64,000 nt of DNA, taken from Flavobacteriales bacterium UBA6693 (GTDB lineage: Bacteria > Bacteroidota > Bacteroidia > Flavobacteriales > Weeksellaceae). The notes under the pieces are model-generated. The model saw only the letters and a program-made list of their open reading frames with translations. It did not search any database and was not told the origin of the DNA. The stretch is taken from contig DKJL01000010.1 of the NCBI GenBank assembly GCA_002454815.1, positions 197,972-261,971 on the forward strand, read 5' to 3'. The translations under genes and the position numbers were made by a program. Shown here piece after piece: positions 40,873 through 48,526 of the stretch; the first letter of the stretch is position 1, and every line of letters starts with the position of its first letter.

Positions 40873-41847
40873 ATGGGGATTTTTGATAAGAGAATAGGAT
40901 ACAAACCGTTTGAATATCCGGAAGTTTTACAGTTTATAGACGCCATCAATAAGTCGTTCTGGGTACATTCCGAGGTCGATTTTACCGCGGACGTCCAGGA
41001 TTTCCAGTCGCAGCTGGAGCCACACGAAAAAAATGCAGTAAAAAACGCCTTGCTCGCCATTGCACAAATTGAAGTTTCTGTGAAAACGTTTTGGGGGAAT
41101 CTGTATAATCATCTTCCTAAGCCGGAACTGAACGGTCTCGGCGCCACTTTCGCTGAATGCGAGTTCCGTCATTCCGAAGCGTATTCGCGCCTTTTGGAAG
41201 TTCTGGGCTACAACGATGAGTTCACCCAGGTGATCGAAATTCCGGCCATCAAGAAAAGAATCGATTTCCTTTCCAATGTGCTTCGCCACGCGAATTCTAC
41301 CACGCCAAAAGAGTACGTAAGTTCCCTTTTGCTGTTCAGTATTCTGATCGAAAACGTTTCGCTGTTTTCACAGTTTGCCATTATATTGTCTTTTACCCGG
41401 TTTAAAGGGTACATGAAAAATGTATCTAATATTATTGCCTGGACTTCTGTGGATGAGCAAATTCACGCCAACGCCGGGATTTTTCTGATCAATAAAATCA
41501 GGGAAGAGCAGCCCGAATTACTTACGGATTCCGATATCGAAGATATTTACACTTTGGTCGATCATTCTATCGAGCTGGAGGAGGAAATTCTGGACTGGAT
41601 TTTCGAGTTGGGTGAAATTGATAATGTCAGCAAAGAAAATCTGCTGAACTTCATGAAATTCCGTGTCGACGACAGTCTCAAGAAAATCGGAATGCAGACG
41701 CGTTACAACGTCAGCGCCGAGCAATATCGACCGATGGTCTGGTTTGAAGAGGAGGTTTTTGCCAATTCAATGGACGATTTCTTCGCCAAAAGACCGGTAG
41801 ATTATACGAAGCACGACAAGAGTATTACGGAGAACGATTTGTTTTAA
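40873..41847 (+). CDS. nrdB: Ribonucleoside-diphosphate reductase, beta subunit (class I)
   Basis: A 324-residue R2 subunit. All metal ligands of a di-metal site are visible: Asp in DVQDFQSQL, Glu in AIAQIEVSVKTFWG, Glu-x-x-His in AECEFRHSEAY, Glu in LLFSILIEN, and Glu-x-x-His in VDEQIHANAG. The tyrosine of HSEAYS sits in the place of the radical tyrosine. This argues against the metal-free class Ie type. No ATP-cone is attached. The C-terminal DKSITENDLF would be the peptide that binds NrdA. nrdA lies 548 bp downstream on the same strand, beyond a repeat-rich gap. Confidence 0.96.
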   Translation: MGIFDKRIGYKPFEYPEVLQFIDAINKSFWVHSEVDFTADVQDFQSQLEPHEKNAVKNALLAIAQIEVSVKTFWGNLYNHLPKPELNGLGATFAECEFRHSEAYSRLLEVLGYNDEFTQVIEIPAIKKRIDFLSNVLRHANSTTPKEYVSSLLLFSILIENVSLFSQFAIILSFTRFKGYMKNVSNIIAWTSVDEQIHANAGIFLINKIREEQPELLTDSDIEDIYTLVDHSIELEEEILDWIFELGEIDNVSKENLLNFMKFRVDDSLKKIGMQTRYNVSAEQYRPMVWFEEEVFANSMDDFFAKRPVDYTKHDKSITENDLF

Positions 41848-42395
41848 GTATTTATTTTGGGCGCCTGGTCCGCCTTCCGTTCCCACTTTTTTTCTTTTCA
41901 AGAAAAAAGAGTTCCACTCAAGTCGGGGCGCAGTGGGAGCCTGAGTATAAAGGGGGCGCGAGCGAAGCGAGCGCCAAAAGAAAATAATATCAGAAAAAGC
42001 CGGTACAACTCCGGACTGGTGAATAGATAATTCTGCTGAGTTGGAAAAGCAGGGTCAAAGCGGGTGGCAATAAAAAATTAGAGAAGCAGCAGCGGGCTTC
42101 AGCCCGATTCAAAAAGAGAATATAAAAGTGGCTTTAGCCAAACGTAGTGTAAGGATTAGTAAAACCTTGACCAAAAAAAATCAGGATTCAATTGCTGAGC
42201 CCTGACAACGCTGCTAAATAAAACGGACAGAAATAAATAGCCCCGATTGCAGCGGCATCCTTTTTATTTTTTCTTTGGAAAAATAAAAAGATATAGCGGA
42301 AAGCGGGACGAACCTTAGCAAAGATGGGCAGCTACTGCTCCCTAAAAAATAAATATAAAACGTACGTTGTACAGGACCGATTTACAGAATAAAAT
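41848..42395 (+). repeat. Repeat-rich gap between nrdB and nrdA
   Basis: About 550 bp with several nested palindromes and no gene. In order: TCCCACT (41881) pairing with AGTGGGA (41932), enclosing a CTTTTTTCTT/AAGAAAAAAG hairpin; GGCGC...GCGCC around a GAGCGAAGCGA core (41953-41974); CGGGCT-TC-AGCCCG (42093-42106); TGGCT-TT-AGCCA (42129-42140); and the element at 42245-42308 that recurs at 62136-62179. This looks like a composite of intergenic palindromic repeats of the kind scattered in flavobacterial genomes. Confidence 0.75.
42245..42308 (+). repeat. Palindromic repeat element, copy 1
   Basis: Left flank GATTGCAGCGGCATCC (42245-42260), an 11 bp perfect AT hairpin (TTTTTATTTTT with AAAAATAAAAA, loop TCTTTGG, 42261-42289), right flank GATATAGCGGAAAGC (42290-42304). 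The same flanks occur inverted at 62136-62179 around a different hairpin. Confidence 0.85.
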
Positions 42396-44051
42396 ATGGA
42401 CGAGCAAAAAAATATCTGGTGGCTGAACGAAGAAGCGGAACAAATGCTGAACCGCGGCTACCTGCTGAAAGGCGAAACGGTGCAGGGCGCCATCGAGCGT
42501 ATCACGACGGCTGCCGCAAAAAGACTATATAAACCGGAACTTCAGCCGGCTTTCGAGGAGATGATAACCAAAGGCTGGATCAGTTTTTCCTCGCCGGTTT
42601 GGGCCAATATGGGAACGGAACGCGGCCTGCCGATTTCCTGTTTTAATGTGCACGTACCGGATAATATCGAAGGGATTACGCATAAGTTGGGCGAAGTGAT
42701 CATGCAGACGAAAATCGGTGGTGGTACTTCGGGCTACTTCGGTGAGCTGCGCAATCGGGGTACGGCGGTGACGGACAACGGTAAATCTTCGGGTGCAGTT
42801 TCCTTTATGAAACTTTACGACACGGCCATGGATGTAGTTTCGCAAGGCGGTGTGCGTCGTGGTGCTTTTGCTGCTTATCTGGATGTGGATCACGGCGATA
42901 TAGAGGAGTTTTTGTCTATTAAAGATATCGGAAGTCCGATTCAGAATCTTTTTACGGGCATCTGTGTACCGGATTACTGGATGCAGGACATGATCGACGG
43001 CGACATGGAGAAACGTAAGATTTGGGCCCGCGTATTGGAAAGTCGTGCACAGAAAGGGCTGCCGTACATTTTCTTTACCGATAACGTGAACCGCAATAAG
43101 CCGCAGGTCTATAAAGACTTGGGAATGCCGGTGAACGCCAGTAATCTGTGCTCGGAAATTATGCTGCCGTCCAGCGAAGAGGAATCGTTTATCTGCTGCC
43201 TTTCTTCCATGAACCTTGAGCTGTACGACGAATGGAAAGATACCGACGCGGTGAAGCTGGCGATTTATTTTCTCGATGCGGTCTTATCTGAGTTTATCGA
43301 AAAAACAGAAGGAAATTATTATCTCTCGGGTGCACGTAATTTCGCCTTGCGCCACCGCGCGCTTGGCTTGGGCGTACTGGGCTACCATTCTTATCTGCAG
43401 AAAAATATGATTCCGTTTGAGAGTTTTGAAGCCACACAATTCAATGCCAGAGCGTTCCGGCAGATCCGCGAACAGTCTATGGTAGCTTCTCAGGAACTGG
43501 CCAATATTTATGGAGAACCGGAATTGCTGAAAGGCTACGGAATGCGAAATACCACCACGATGGCGATTGCGCCGACTACTTCCAGCTCGGCAATTTTAGG
43601 CCAAACTTCGCCGGGTATTGAGCCATTTGCATCCAATTATTACAAGGCAGGTTTGGCGAAAGGTAATTTTATGCGCAAAAATAAATACCTCGCAACTCTG
43701 CTGAAAGAAAAAGGGTTGGATAACGAAGATACATGGCGCACGATTATGCTGAATCACGGCTCGGTACAAAACCTTGCCGGATTATCGGAAGAAGAAAAAG
43801 CGGTCTTTAAAACCTTCCGCGAGATTTCTCCAATGGAAATTATTTCCCAAGCGGCACAGCGCCAGCAATATATTGACCAGGGGCAGTCATTAAATTTACA
43901 AATCCCGTCCACGATGCCGGTGAAGGATGTCAATTTCCTTTATATTGAAGCCTGGAAAAAAGGAGTGAAGTCCTTATACTATCAAAGAAGTTCTTCTGTT
44001 TCCAAGGAAATGATGGTGAATTTTGTGACTTGCTCAAGTTGTGAAGCGTAG
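42396..44051 (+). CDS. nrdA: Ribonucleoside-diphosphate reductase, alpha subunit (class I)
   Basis: A 551-residue R1 subunit, short for class I because the N-terminal ATP-cone is missing; the protein begins directly with the catalytic-domain lead-in (WWLNEEAEQMLNRGYLLKG). Active-site residues are visible: Cys in GLPISCFNVH, the N-x-C-x-E set in NASNLCSEI, the partner Cys in EESFICCLSSMNLE, and the C-terminal CSSC pair that is re-reduced by thioredoxin. Without ATP-cones in either subunit, the usual dATP off-switch is absent. A strong terminator follows. nrdB is upstream across the repeat-rich gap. Confidence 0.96.
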   Translation: MDEQKNIWWLNEEAEQMLNRGYLLKGETVQGAIERITTAAAKRLYKPELQPAFEEMITKGWISFSSPVWANMGTERGLPISCFNVHVPDNIEGITHKLGEVIMQTKIGGGTSGYFGELRNRGTAVTDNGKSSGAVSFMKLYDTAMDVVSQGGVRRGAFAAYLDVDHGDIEEFLSIKDIGSPIQNLFTGICVPDYWMQDMIDGDMEKRKIWARVLESRAQKGLPYIFFTDNVNRNKPQVYKDLGMPVNASNLCSEIMLPSSEEESFICCLSSMNLELYDEWKDTDAVKLAIYFLDAVLSEFIEKTEGNYYLSGARNFALRHRALGLGVLGYHSYLQKNMIPFESFEATQFNARAFRQIREQSMVASQELANIYGEPELLKGYGMRNTTTMAIAPTTSSSAILGQTSPGIEPFASNYYKAGLAKGNFMRKNKYLATLLKEKGLDNEDTWRTIMLNHGSVQNLAGLSEEEKAVFKTFREISPMEIISQAAQRQQYIDQGQSLNLQIPSTMPVKDVNFLYIEAWKKGVKSLYYQRSSSVSKEMMVNFVTCSSCEA

Positions 44052-44072
44052 CGAAATTTGGTCCTTTAATTT

Positions 44073-44101
44073 AAAACCGCGGATTTACCGCGGTTTTTTT
44101 T
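44073..44101 (+). terminator. Rho-independent terminator of nrdA
   Basis: AAAACCGCGG, loop ATTTA-rich, CCGCGGTTTT with a long T-run, 22 nt after the nrdA stop. Confidence 0.92.
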
Positions 44102-44590
44102 TGTTTTGTAAAATGATCATTGTTTTCGTTATCATTTTTATTTGAATGTTTTAAAATGACTTTTTTAGATTAAACCCTAAATTACAGATCATACTTATTT
44201 GATTGATTTTACCTATACATATAATAGGTAGGGTCAACTAACAATTTATCTTTTCCGCAATTTTAAAAGCTAAATTCGTGAAACAGTTGAGTTTTCGTAG
44301 TTTCAATGTATTGAAAATTTATCATTTCATTAAATTAAAAATAATGATCCAGCACAATGTTAAAGTTTAAATAGTGTAATCTATTCAAAAAAACTAAATC
44401 AGTATCATTACATATTGCGTTTTAGCTTTTGCTTGATTTTCATTAATCTTATAAAAGAATATTTTCAGTAATTGACTGATAATCGATACCAACAAAGGCA
44501 TTTCGATGCCGCAATTTCTTCTCAGCGGCTTGGGCCGGCGGGTTCCAGAATCAACTTTTTTTGCTTTAATAAAAACAAAATAGCACTGAG
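44102..44590. other. AT-rich gap upstream of the cbb3-like oxidase operon
   Basis: About 490 bp without a gene. It has an inverted repeat ACCTAT...ATAGGT (44211-44229) and a near-consensus Crp/Fnr-type site TTGAT-N4-ATTAA (44433-44446) roughly 150 bp before the oxidase. A GC-rich patch at 44505-44560 (GCCGC/GCGGC arms) contrasts with its surroundings and could be a degraded repeat. A 69-codon minus-strand frame across it has no recognisable content. Confidence 0.45.
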
Positions 44591-46342
44591 ATGAATAATT
44601 CAATCTTTGGGGAATCCGGAATACAGATAACGGTGTTTCTCATCCTCTTGCCGTTATTGGTGGGCCTTGTGATCGCCATAGTAAAAACCTACGGTACTTA
44701 TAAACAGCTGAAGCAACGCCGCAAGCTAACCGAGTTTCAGAAAAAAATTCAAACGCTTTCAGAACAAGAACTCGCCACCTACGAGGAGCAAAGCCGAAAT
44801 CCCTACGAACTGGCTAATAATGAACTGTCTGGTGATGAGCCGCCCCGTGACGAAAAGGGCATTATTCATAATGTCAATCGGGTAGATGATCTGAGGTTTA
44901 TTCCCGAGAAAAAAAGTCCGGTTCCACAAAAATATATTTCTTCGCAGCAGGCCAATTTGATTCTCTATTTTATCGGTTGCGCTATCTTTTGGCTTTTGTT
45001 CGCCACCACGGTGGGCGAATATCTGGGCATTAAGTTCGTGGTTCCGGATTCGGACCACCTGAGCTGGCTGAGCTTCGGAAGGTTGCGGCCCGTACATACC
45101 AACATGGTTTTTTGGGGTTGGTCCTCGCTGGCTATGGTGGGCTTGTCGTATTATGTCATTCCGAGGGTGAGCAATACGCAGATCTATAGCCTGCGAATCG
45201 GCTACTATACTCTTGTTCTCATGAATCTTTCAGTGCTTTTTGGAACCATCGCCCTGATGGCCGGAGTTAACAACGGCGGCGGCGAATACCGCGAATACAT
45301 CTGGCCGATCATGCTGTTGTTTGCCGTCGGTATTGTAATCTCACTTTACAACTTCCTGATGACGATTGCGAAACGGACTACCAAGGAGATCTACGTGTCA
45401 AACTGGTATATCGTGGCAGCCACGATGTTTGTGGTCGTTATTATTCTGGTGGGATATCTGCCGTTCTGGCAAGAGGGTTTGGCTGAAACTATTATTCAGG
45501 GTTATTATATGCACCAGGGCGTGGGCATGTGGTTCATGTTCCTGAATCTTGGTTTGATGTATTATTTTTTGCCTCAGCAGCTCAATAAGCCAATTTATTC
45601 CTACAGTTTGGGCGTTCTGGCGTTTTGGACGCAGATTTTATTTTACACCCTTATTGGCAGTCATCACTTTATATTCAGTGCAATTCCGTGGTGGATGCAG
45701 ACGGTAGCCATCGTTGCCAGCGTAGGTATGGTGATACCCGTAGTTGCGGGTACAGCAAACTTTCTATTAACTTTTAACGGTGCCTGGTATCAGCTTAAAA
45801 CGAGCTACACCTTACCCTTTTACCTCATCTCGATTATTTTTTATTTTTCCGGTTCGATGCAGGGAACGGTGGAAGCCTTCCGATTCACCAATCTGCTTTG
45901 GCACTTTACGGATTTTACCGTGGCGCACTCGCATCTTACGATGTACGGCATTATCACTTTTATGCTTTGGGCTTTTATTTATACGCTGACGCCACGCATT
46001 ACCGGCAAAGAGCCGCCCAAGCTGCTGGTGGGCGTACATTTCTGGCTCGCGCTCATTGGGCTTTTAATGTACACCAGTTCGCTCAGCATCGGATCTACAC
46101 AGCGTGGGCTGATGTGGATGGAAAATAAACCTTTTATCGATAGTGTCGTGTCCATGGCGCCGTTCTGGCTCTGGCGCGCTATCGGTGGAACGATGATGTG
46201 GATTTCGCATTTCATTTTTGCTTATAATTTCTACAAGATGGTTAACGGAAAACCGGAGATCATCATCCCTACAACACCCGGAGAGATTTTACAGGCAAAA
46301 CGACAGTTGCAGAATACAGAATATACCCCACCGAAAAAATAG
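44591..46342 (+). CDS. ccoN: Haem-copper oxidase subunit I, CcoN (cbb3) type
   Basis: A 583-residue membrane protein with about 12-13 helices. An N-terminal helix (12-31) and a charged stretch of 80 residues precede the core. Ligands of a cbb3 oxidase are visible: His169 (RPVHTNMVFWGW, low-spin haem), His308 (YYMHQGVGMW, CuB), Tyr352 six residues before His358-His359 (FYTLIGSHHF), and His446/His448 (VAHSHLTMYG). The Tyr-His spacing equals that of the cross-linked pair in cbb3. The position four after His308 is Gly, not the Glu of NO reductases. It would reduce oxygen with high affinity. Unlike many flavobacteria, CcoN is not fused to CcoO here. Confidence 0.88.
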   Translation: MNNSIFGESGIQITVFLILLPLLVGLVIAIVKTYGTYKQLKQRRKLTEFQKKIQTLSEQELATYEEQSRNPYELANNELSGDEPPRDEKGIIHNVNRVDDLRFIPEKKSPVPQKYISSQQANLILYFIGCAIFWLLFATTVGEYLGIKFVVPDSDHLSWLSFGRLRPVHTNMVFWGWSSLAMVGLSYYVIPRVSNTQIYSLRIGYYTLVLMNLSVLFGTIALMAGVNNGGGEYREYIWPIMLLFAVGIVISLYNFLMTIAKRTTKEIYVSNWYIVAATMFVVVIILVGYLPFWQEGLAETIIQGYYMHQGVGMWFMFLNLGLMYYFLPQQLNKPIYSYSLGVLAFWTQILFYTLIGSHHFIFSAIPWWMQTVAIVASVGMVIPVVAGTANFLLTFNGAWYQLKTSYTLPFYLISIIFYFSGSMQGTVEAFRFTNLLWHFTDFTVAHSHLTMYGIITFMLWAFIYTLTPRITGKEPPKLLVGVHFWLALIGLLMYTSSLSIGSTQRGLMWMENKPFIDSVVSMAPFWLWRAIGGTMMWISHFIFAYNFYKMVNGKPEIIIPTTPGEILQAKRQLQNTEYTPPKK

Positions 46343-46346
46343 TGCT

Positions 46347-47339
46347 ATGGAATTCTATAACAATCATAAGATGCTCTTTGGAAGCGCGCTCGTTTTCTTT
46401 TTGTTTCTCACTTTACAGATTGCGATTTTGCCGGCGTACAATAATCAGGCGGTGTACAAACCTTTACCCGACGAGAAACCATTGACGAAAGATGAAATCG
46501 CAGGAAAATCCGTCTACGTCGAGAATGGTTGCATCGCTTGCCATACCCAGCAAGTAAGGGAGGTAGAAATGGATAAGCCGTATGGACAGAGACCCAGCAT
46601 CCCGTCGGACTACGCGAACAACCACCGGCTGGATGTTTGGCGCAACACTGCCAATTTGCTCGGTTCTGAACGTACCGGCCCCGATCTCACCACAATCGGC
46701 GAACGGCAACCCAGCGCGGATTGGCATTTGCTGCATCTTTATCAGCCGCGCGCGGTAGTGAAAGAATCGATTATGCCGGCGTATCCATTCCTGTTCGAAG
46801 AAAAAGATTATCTGCAAAAAGGCGATATTGAGGTAAAAGTGCCAGCACAGTACTTGGATAATAAGTTCAAGAAAATTGTCCCGACAAAAAAAGCGTTGCA
46901 GCTCGTAGCTTATCTGCAAAGTTTGAAGCAGACGCCATTGCCGGAAGGTGTGAAGCCACCGGAATTTCTGTATAAAAAAACCACGAAAAAAGTGGCAGAA
47001 GGAGTAGGTTCCGCTAATCTTCCGGATGGAGCAGATCTGTTCACAGCAAATTGTGCCAGCTGTCATCAGGCCAATGGGGAAGGCCTGCCCGGAGCTTTCC
47101 CGCCGTTAAAGGGAAGTCCAGTGGTGGCGAGCGACGATATCGCCGTTTATGTAAGTATTATTATGAACGGCTATAACGGCAGGCCGGGTTACAGCCCAAT
47201 GCCGGCGGTTGGGAAAAATGCGAATTTCACTCCGGAGATGGTAACCGCGGTGATGAACCATGAACGTTCCTCATGGGGAAATAACGCGAAGGCCGTCACT
47301 TTGGAGGAAGTAAAAAAAGCAATGGAGCAAAGTAAATAA
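46347..47339 (+). CDS. Di-haem c-type cytochrome, CcoO/CcoP-like subunit
   Basis: A 330-residue membrane-anchored cytochrome starting at ATG 46347, 4 nt after ccoN; the open frame reaches further upstream only by overlapping ccoN. One N-terminal helix (about 10-30) is followed by a CcoO-like domain with CIACHTQQVR (62-66) and a candidate Met ligand in IMPAYP, then a second cytochrome c domain with CASCH (236-240) and SPMPAVG. It thus joins a CcoO-type subunit and a CcoP-type haem domain in one chain. It would pass electrons from a c-type donor to CcoN. No separate CcoP or CcoQ gene follows. Confidence 0.85.
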   Translation: MEFYNNHKMLFGSALVFFLFLTLQIAILPAYNNQAVYKPLPDEKPLTKDEIAGKSVYVENGCIACHTQQVREVEMDKPYGQRPSIPSDYANNHRLDVWRNTANLLGSERTGPDLTTIGERQPSADWHLLHLYQPRAVVKESIMPAYPFLFEEKDYLQKGDIEVKVPAQYLDNKFKKIVPTKKALQLVAYLQSLKQTPLPEGVKPPEFLYKKTTKKVAEGVGSANLPDGADLFTANCASCHQANGEGLPGAFPPLKGSPVVASDDIAVYVSIIMNGYNGRPGYSPMPAVGKNANFTPEMVTAVMNHERSSWGNNAKAVTLEEVKKAMEQSK

Positions 47340-47346
47340 CATAAAG

Positions 47347-47622
47347 ATGAGCCTCATGAAAATACTTAAAAACATCGCAATTCTAGTCTGTCTGTTCGTG
47401 ATAAATTTCGCCTTCGCCTGCGAGGCGTGCAAACTGCAGCAGCCCAAAGTTACGCGCGACTTCACCCACGGTATCGGGCCGCGCGGCGATTATGACTGGA
47501 TTATCGTCGCAGTAATTGCTGTAATTACCGTATTGACGTTTATTTACTCGATGAAGTTTCTGCTGAAACCTGGCGAGAAAGATGCAGATCATATTAAATA
47601 TTCAATATTTAATCAACCTTAA
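47347..47622 (+). CDS. Small membrane protein in the oxidase operon
   Basis: A 91-residue protein: a signal peptide or first helix (about 4-23) ending at ACEACKLQQPK, then a second helix (about 50-70, DWIIVAVIAVITVLTFIYSMKFL) and a short charged C-terminus. The CEAC pair after the first helix could bind metal or form a disulfide. It lies 7 nt after the cytochrome gene and 12 nt before the next, so it is part of the operon. It could stand in for CcoQ or a CcoS/CcoH-like assembly factor; sequence alone does not settle this. Family not recognised. Confidence 0.7.
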   Translation: MSLMKILKNIAILVCLFVINFAFACEACKLQQPKVTRDFTHGIGPRGDYDWIIVAVIAVITVLTFIYSMKFLLKPGEKDADHIKYSIFNQP

Positions 47623-47634
47623 AAAATTGCCGTC

Positions 47635-48048
47635 ATGAGGAAAGAAAATAGTTCTGTACTGCTTTTCATCGATGATGATACAGCGCCACTGGCCGAGCTG
47701 GAAACGCCGATTGTTTTTGATTTTGATACTTCCAAACTTACGGATGGTGAACATGTTTTGAGAATTGTGAGCAAGTCGACGGAAGGTAAAGAAGGAATTG
47801 AGAAAATTAAATTTACCGTCAAAAACGGTCCTACGGTTAATGTAGAAGGACTGCGGAACAATGACATTGTCGATGGTGTTTTGCCTTTGATGATCAATGC
47901 CTACGATACGGGTAACCAAAAAAGTTTTCTCATTGTCGGCAGCGAAACACCGCGCACTGTACCGGTTTGGATGTGGGTAATCATCATTATCTTCACCGGC
48001 TGGGCCGCGTATTACGGCATCACTTATTTTTACGGAATGCCGTATTAA
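47635..48048 (+). CDS. C-terminally anchored beta-domain protein in the oxidase operon
   Basis: A 137-residue protein. There is no N-terminal signal. The first 105 residues look like a beta-sandwich (PIVFDFDTSKLTDGEHVLRI, KIKFTVKNGPTVNVEGL) and one C-terminal helix follows at about 112-131 (VPVWMWVIIIIFTGWAAYYG), ending in TYFYGMPY. I know of similar genes only as 'cytochrome C' neighbours in flavobacterial oxidase clusters, but there is no CxxCH here, so it is not a cytochrome. A structural or assembly role with the oxidase is inferred from operon position. A terminator follows. Confidence 0.65.
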   Translation: MRKENSSVLLFIDDDTAPLAELETPIVFDFDTSKLTDGEHVLRIVSKSTEGKEGIEKIKFTVKNGPTVNVEGLRNNDIVDGVLPLMINAYDTGNQKSFLIVGSETPRTVPVWMWVIIIIFTGWAAYYGITYFYGMPY

Positions 48049-48061
48049 TCTTCTAATTAAA

Positions 48062-48096
48062 CGAAAAAGCGAACTTTATGAAAAGTCCGCTTTCGT
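48062..48096. terminator. Terminator between the oxidase operon and the 98-residue protein gene
   Basis: AAAGCGAACTTT (48066-48077) and AAAGTCCGCTTT (48082-48093) pair with one mismatch around a 4 nt loop. It lies between convergent genes and has A and T tracts on both sides, so it may act in both directions. Confidence 0.75.
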
Positions 48097-48115
48097 TATT
48101 ATTTAAAGATTTCTG

Positions 48116-48412
48116 TTACGCCAGAAACTCAATTTCTTTGTCTGCGAAATCGCTGTTATCCACCAGGCTTTGCATCGTCTTCATGATTTTCTTGCGCAGT
48201 TTGGCCAGTTTTCGCACATTTTTATCTTCACTGTAATCGAAGATGCTGTCCTCAAAGGAAAATGTGTCTCCTTCTTTAAACTCGATATTATTTTCCTTTA
48301 GTTCTTTCAATAGCATCAGATTCGTCATTGTTTCCAGGAGATCATACTCCGTTTTGGAAAGTTCTTTCAATGCTTTTAAAACGTGCTTTTTGTATTTTTT
48401 CTTGGTTTTCAT
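48116..48412 (-). CDS. Small charged protein of unknown function
   Basis: A 98-residue, highly charged, probably helical protein. It begins with a basic run (MKTKKKYKKHVLKALKELSK), continues with a leucine-rich stretch, has an acidic centre (KEGDTFSFEDSIFDYSEDKN) and ends KEIEFLA. There is no signal peptide, membrane helix or cysteine. Family not recognised. It is divergent from the ECF sigma gene at 48527 with about 110 bp between the two start codons, so a shared control region is possible. Codon use and clean start and stop support a real gene. Confidence 0.65.
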   Translation of the reverse strand: MKTKKKYKKHVLKALKELSKTEYDLLETMTNLMLLKELKENNIEFKEGDTFSFEDSIFDYSEDKNVRKLAKLRKKIMKTMQSLVDNSDFADKEIEFLA

Positions 48413-48489
48413 AAATGGATGTTTCTTAATCTTCGTCCTGCAATATAAGATTTAATTGGGACAAAAGTGCGCGCAATCAGTTCAAATCA

Positions 48490-48518
48490 TTGGCAGAATC
48501 TGCAAATGACTATCTTTG
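48490..48518 (+). promoter_or_regulatory. Promoter of the second ECF sigma gene
   Basis: TTG at 48490-48492, 18 nt spacer, TATCTTTG at 48511-48518, ending 8 nt before the ATG at 48527. The mRNA would have a leader of only 2-4 nt. Confidence 0.65.
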
Positions 48519-48526
48519 CAACGGAC

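Noticed and set aside
44394..44603. 69-codon minus-strand open frame before ccoN
   Set aside because: It overlaps the ccoN start, shows no family motif and mixes GC-rich and AT-rich parts; more likely non-coding or a decayed repeat.
44591..46342. Possibility that the subunit I is a nitric oxide reductase
   Set aside because: The glutamate four residues after the first CuB histidine in NorB is Gly here, and the Tyr at six residues before His-His that cross-links in cbb3 oxidases is present.
46218..46346. 43-residue N-terminal extension of the di-haem cytochrome
   Set aside because: It overlaps the ccoN gene in another frame; the ATG at 46347 directly precedes the membrane helix.
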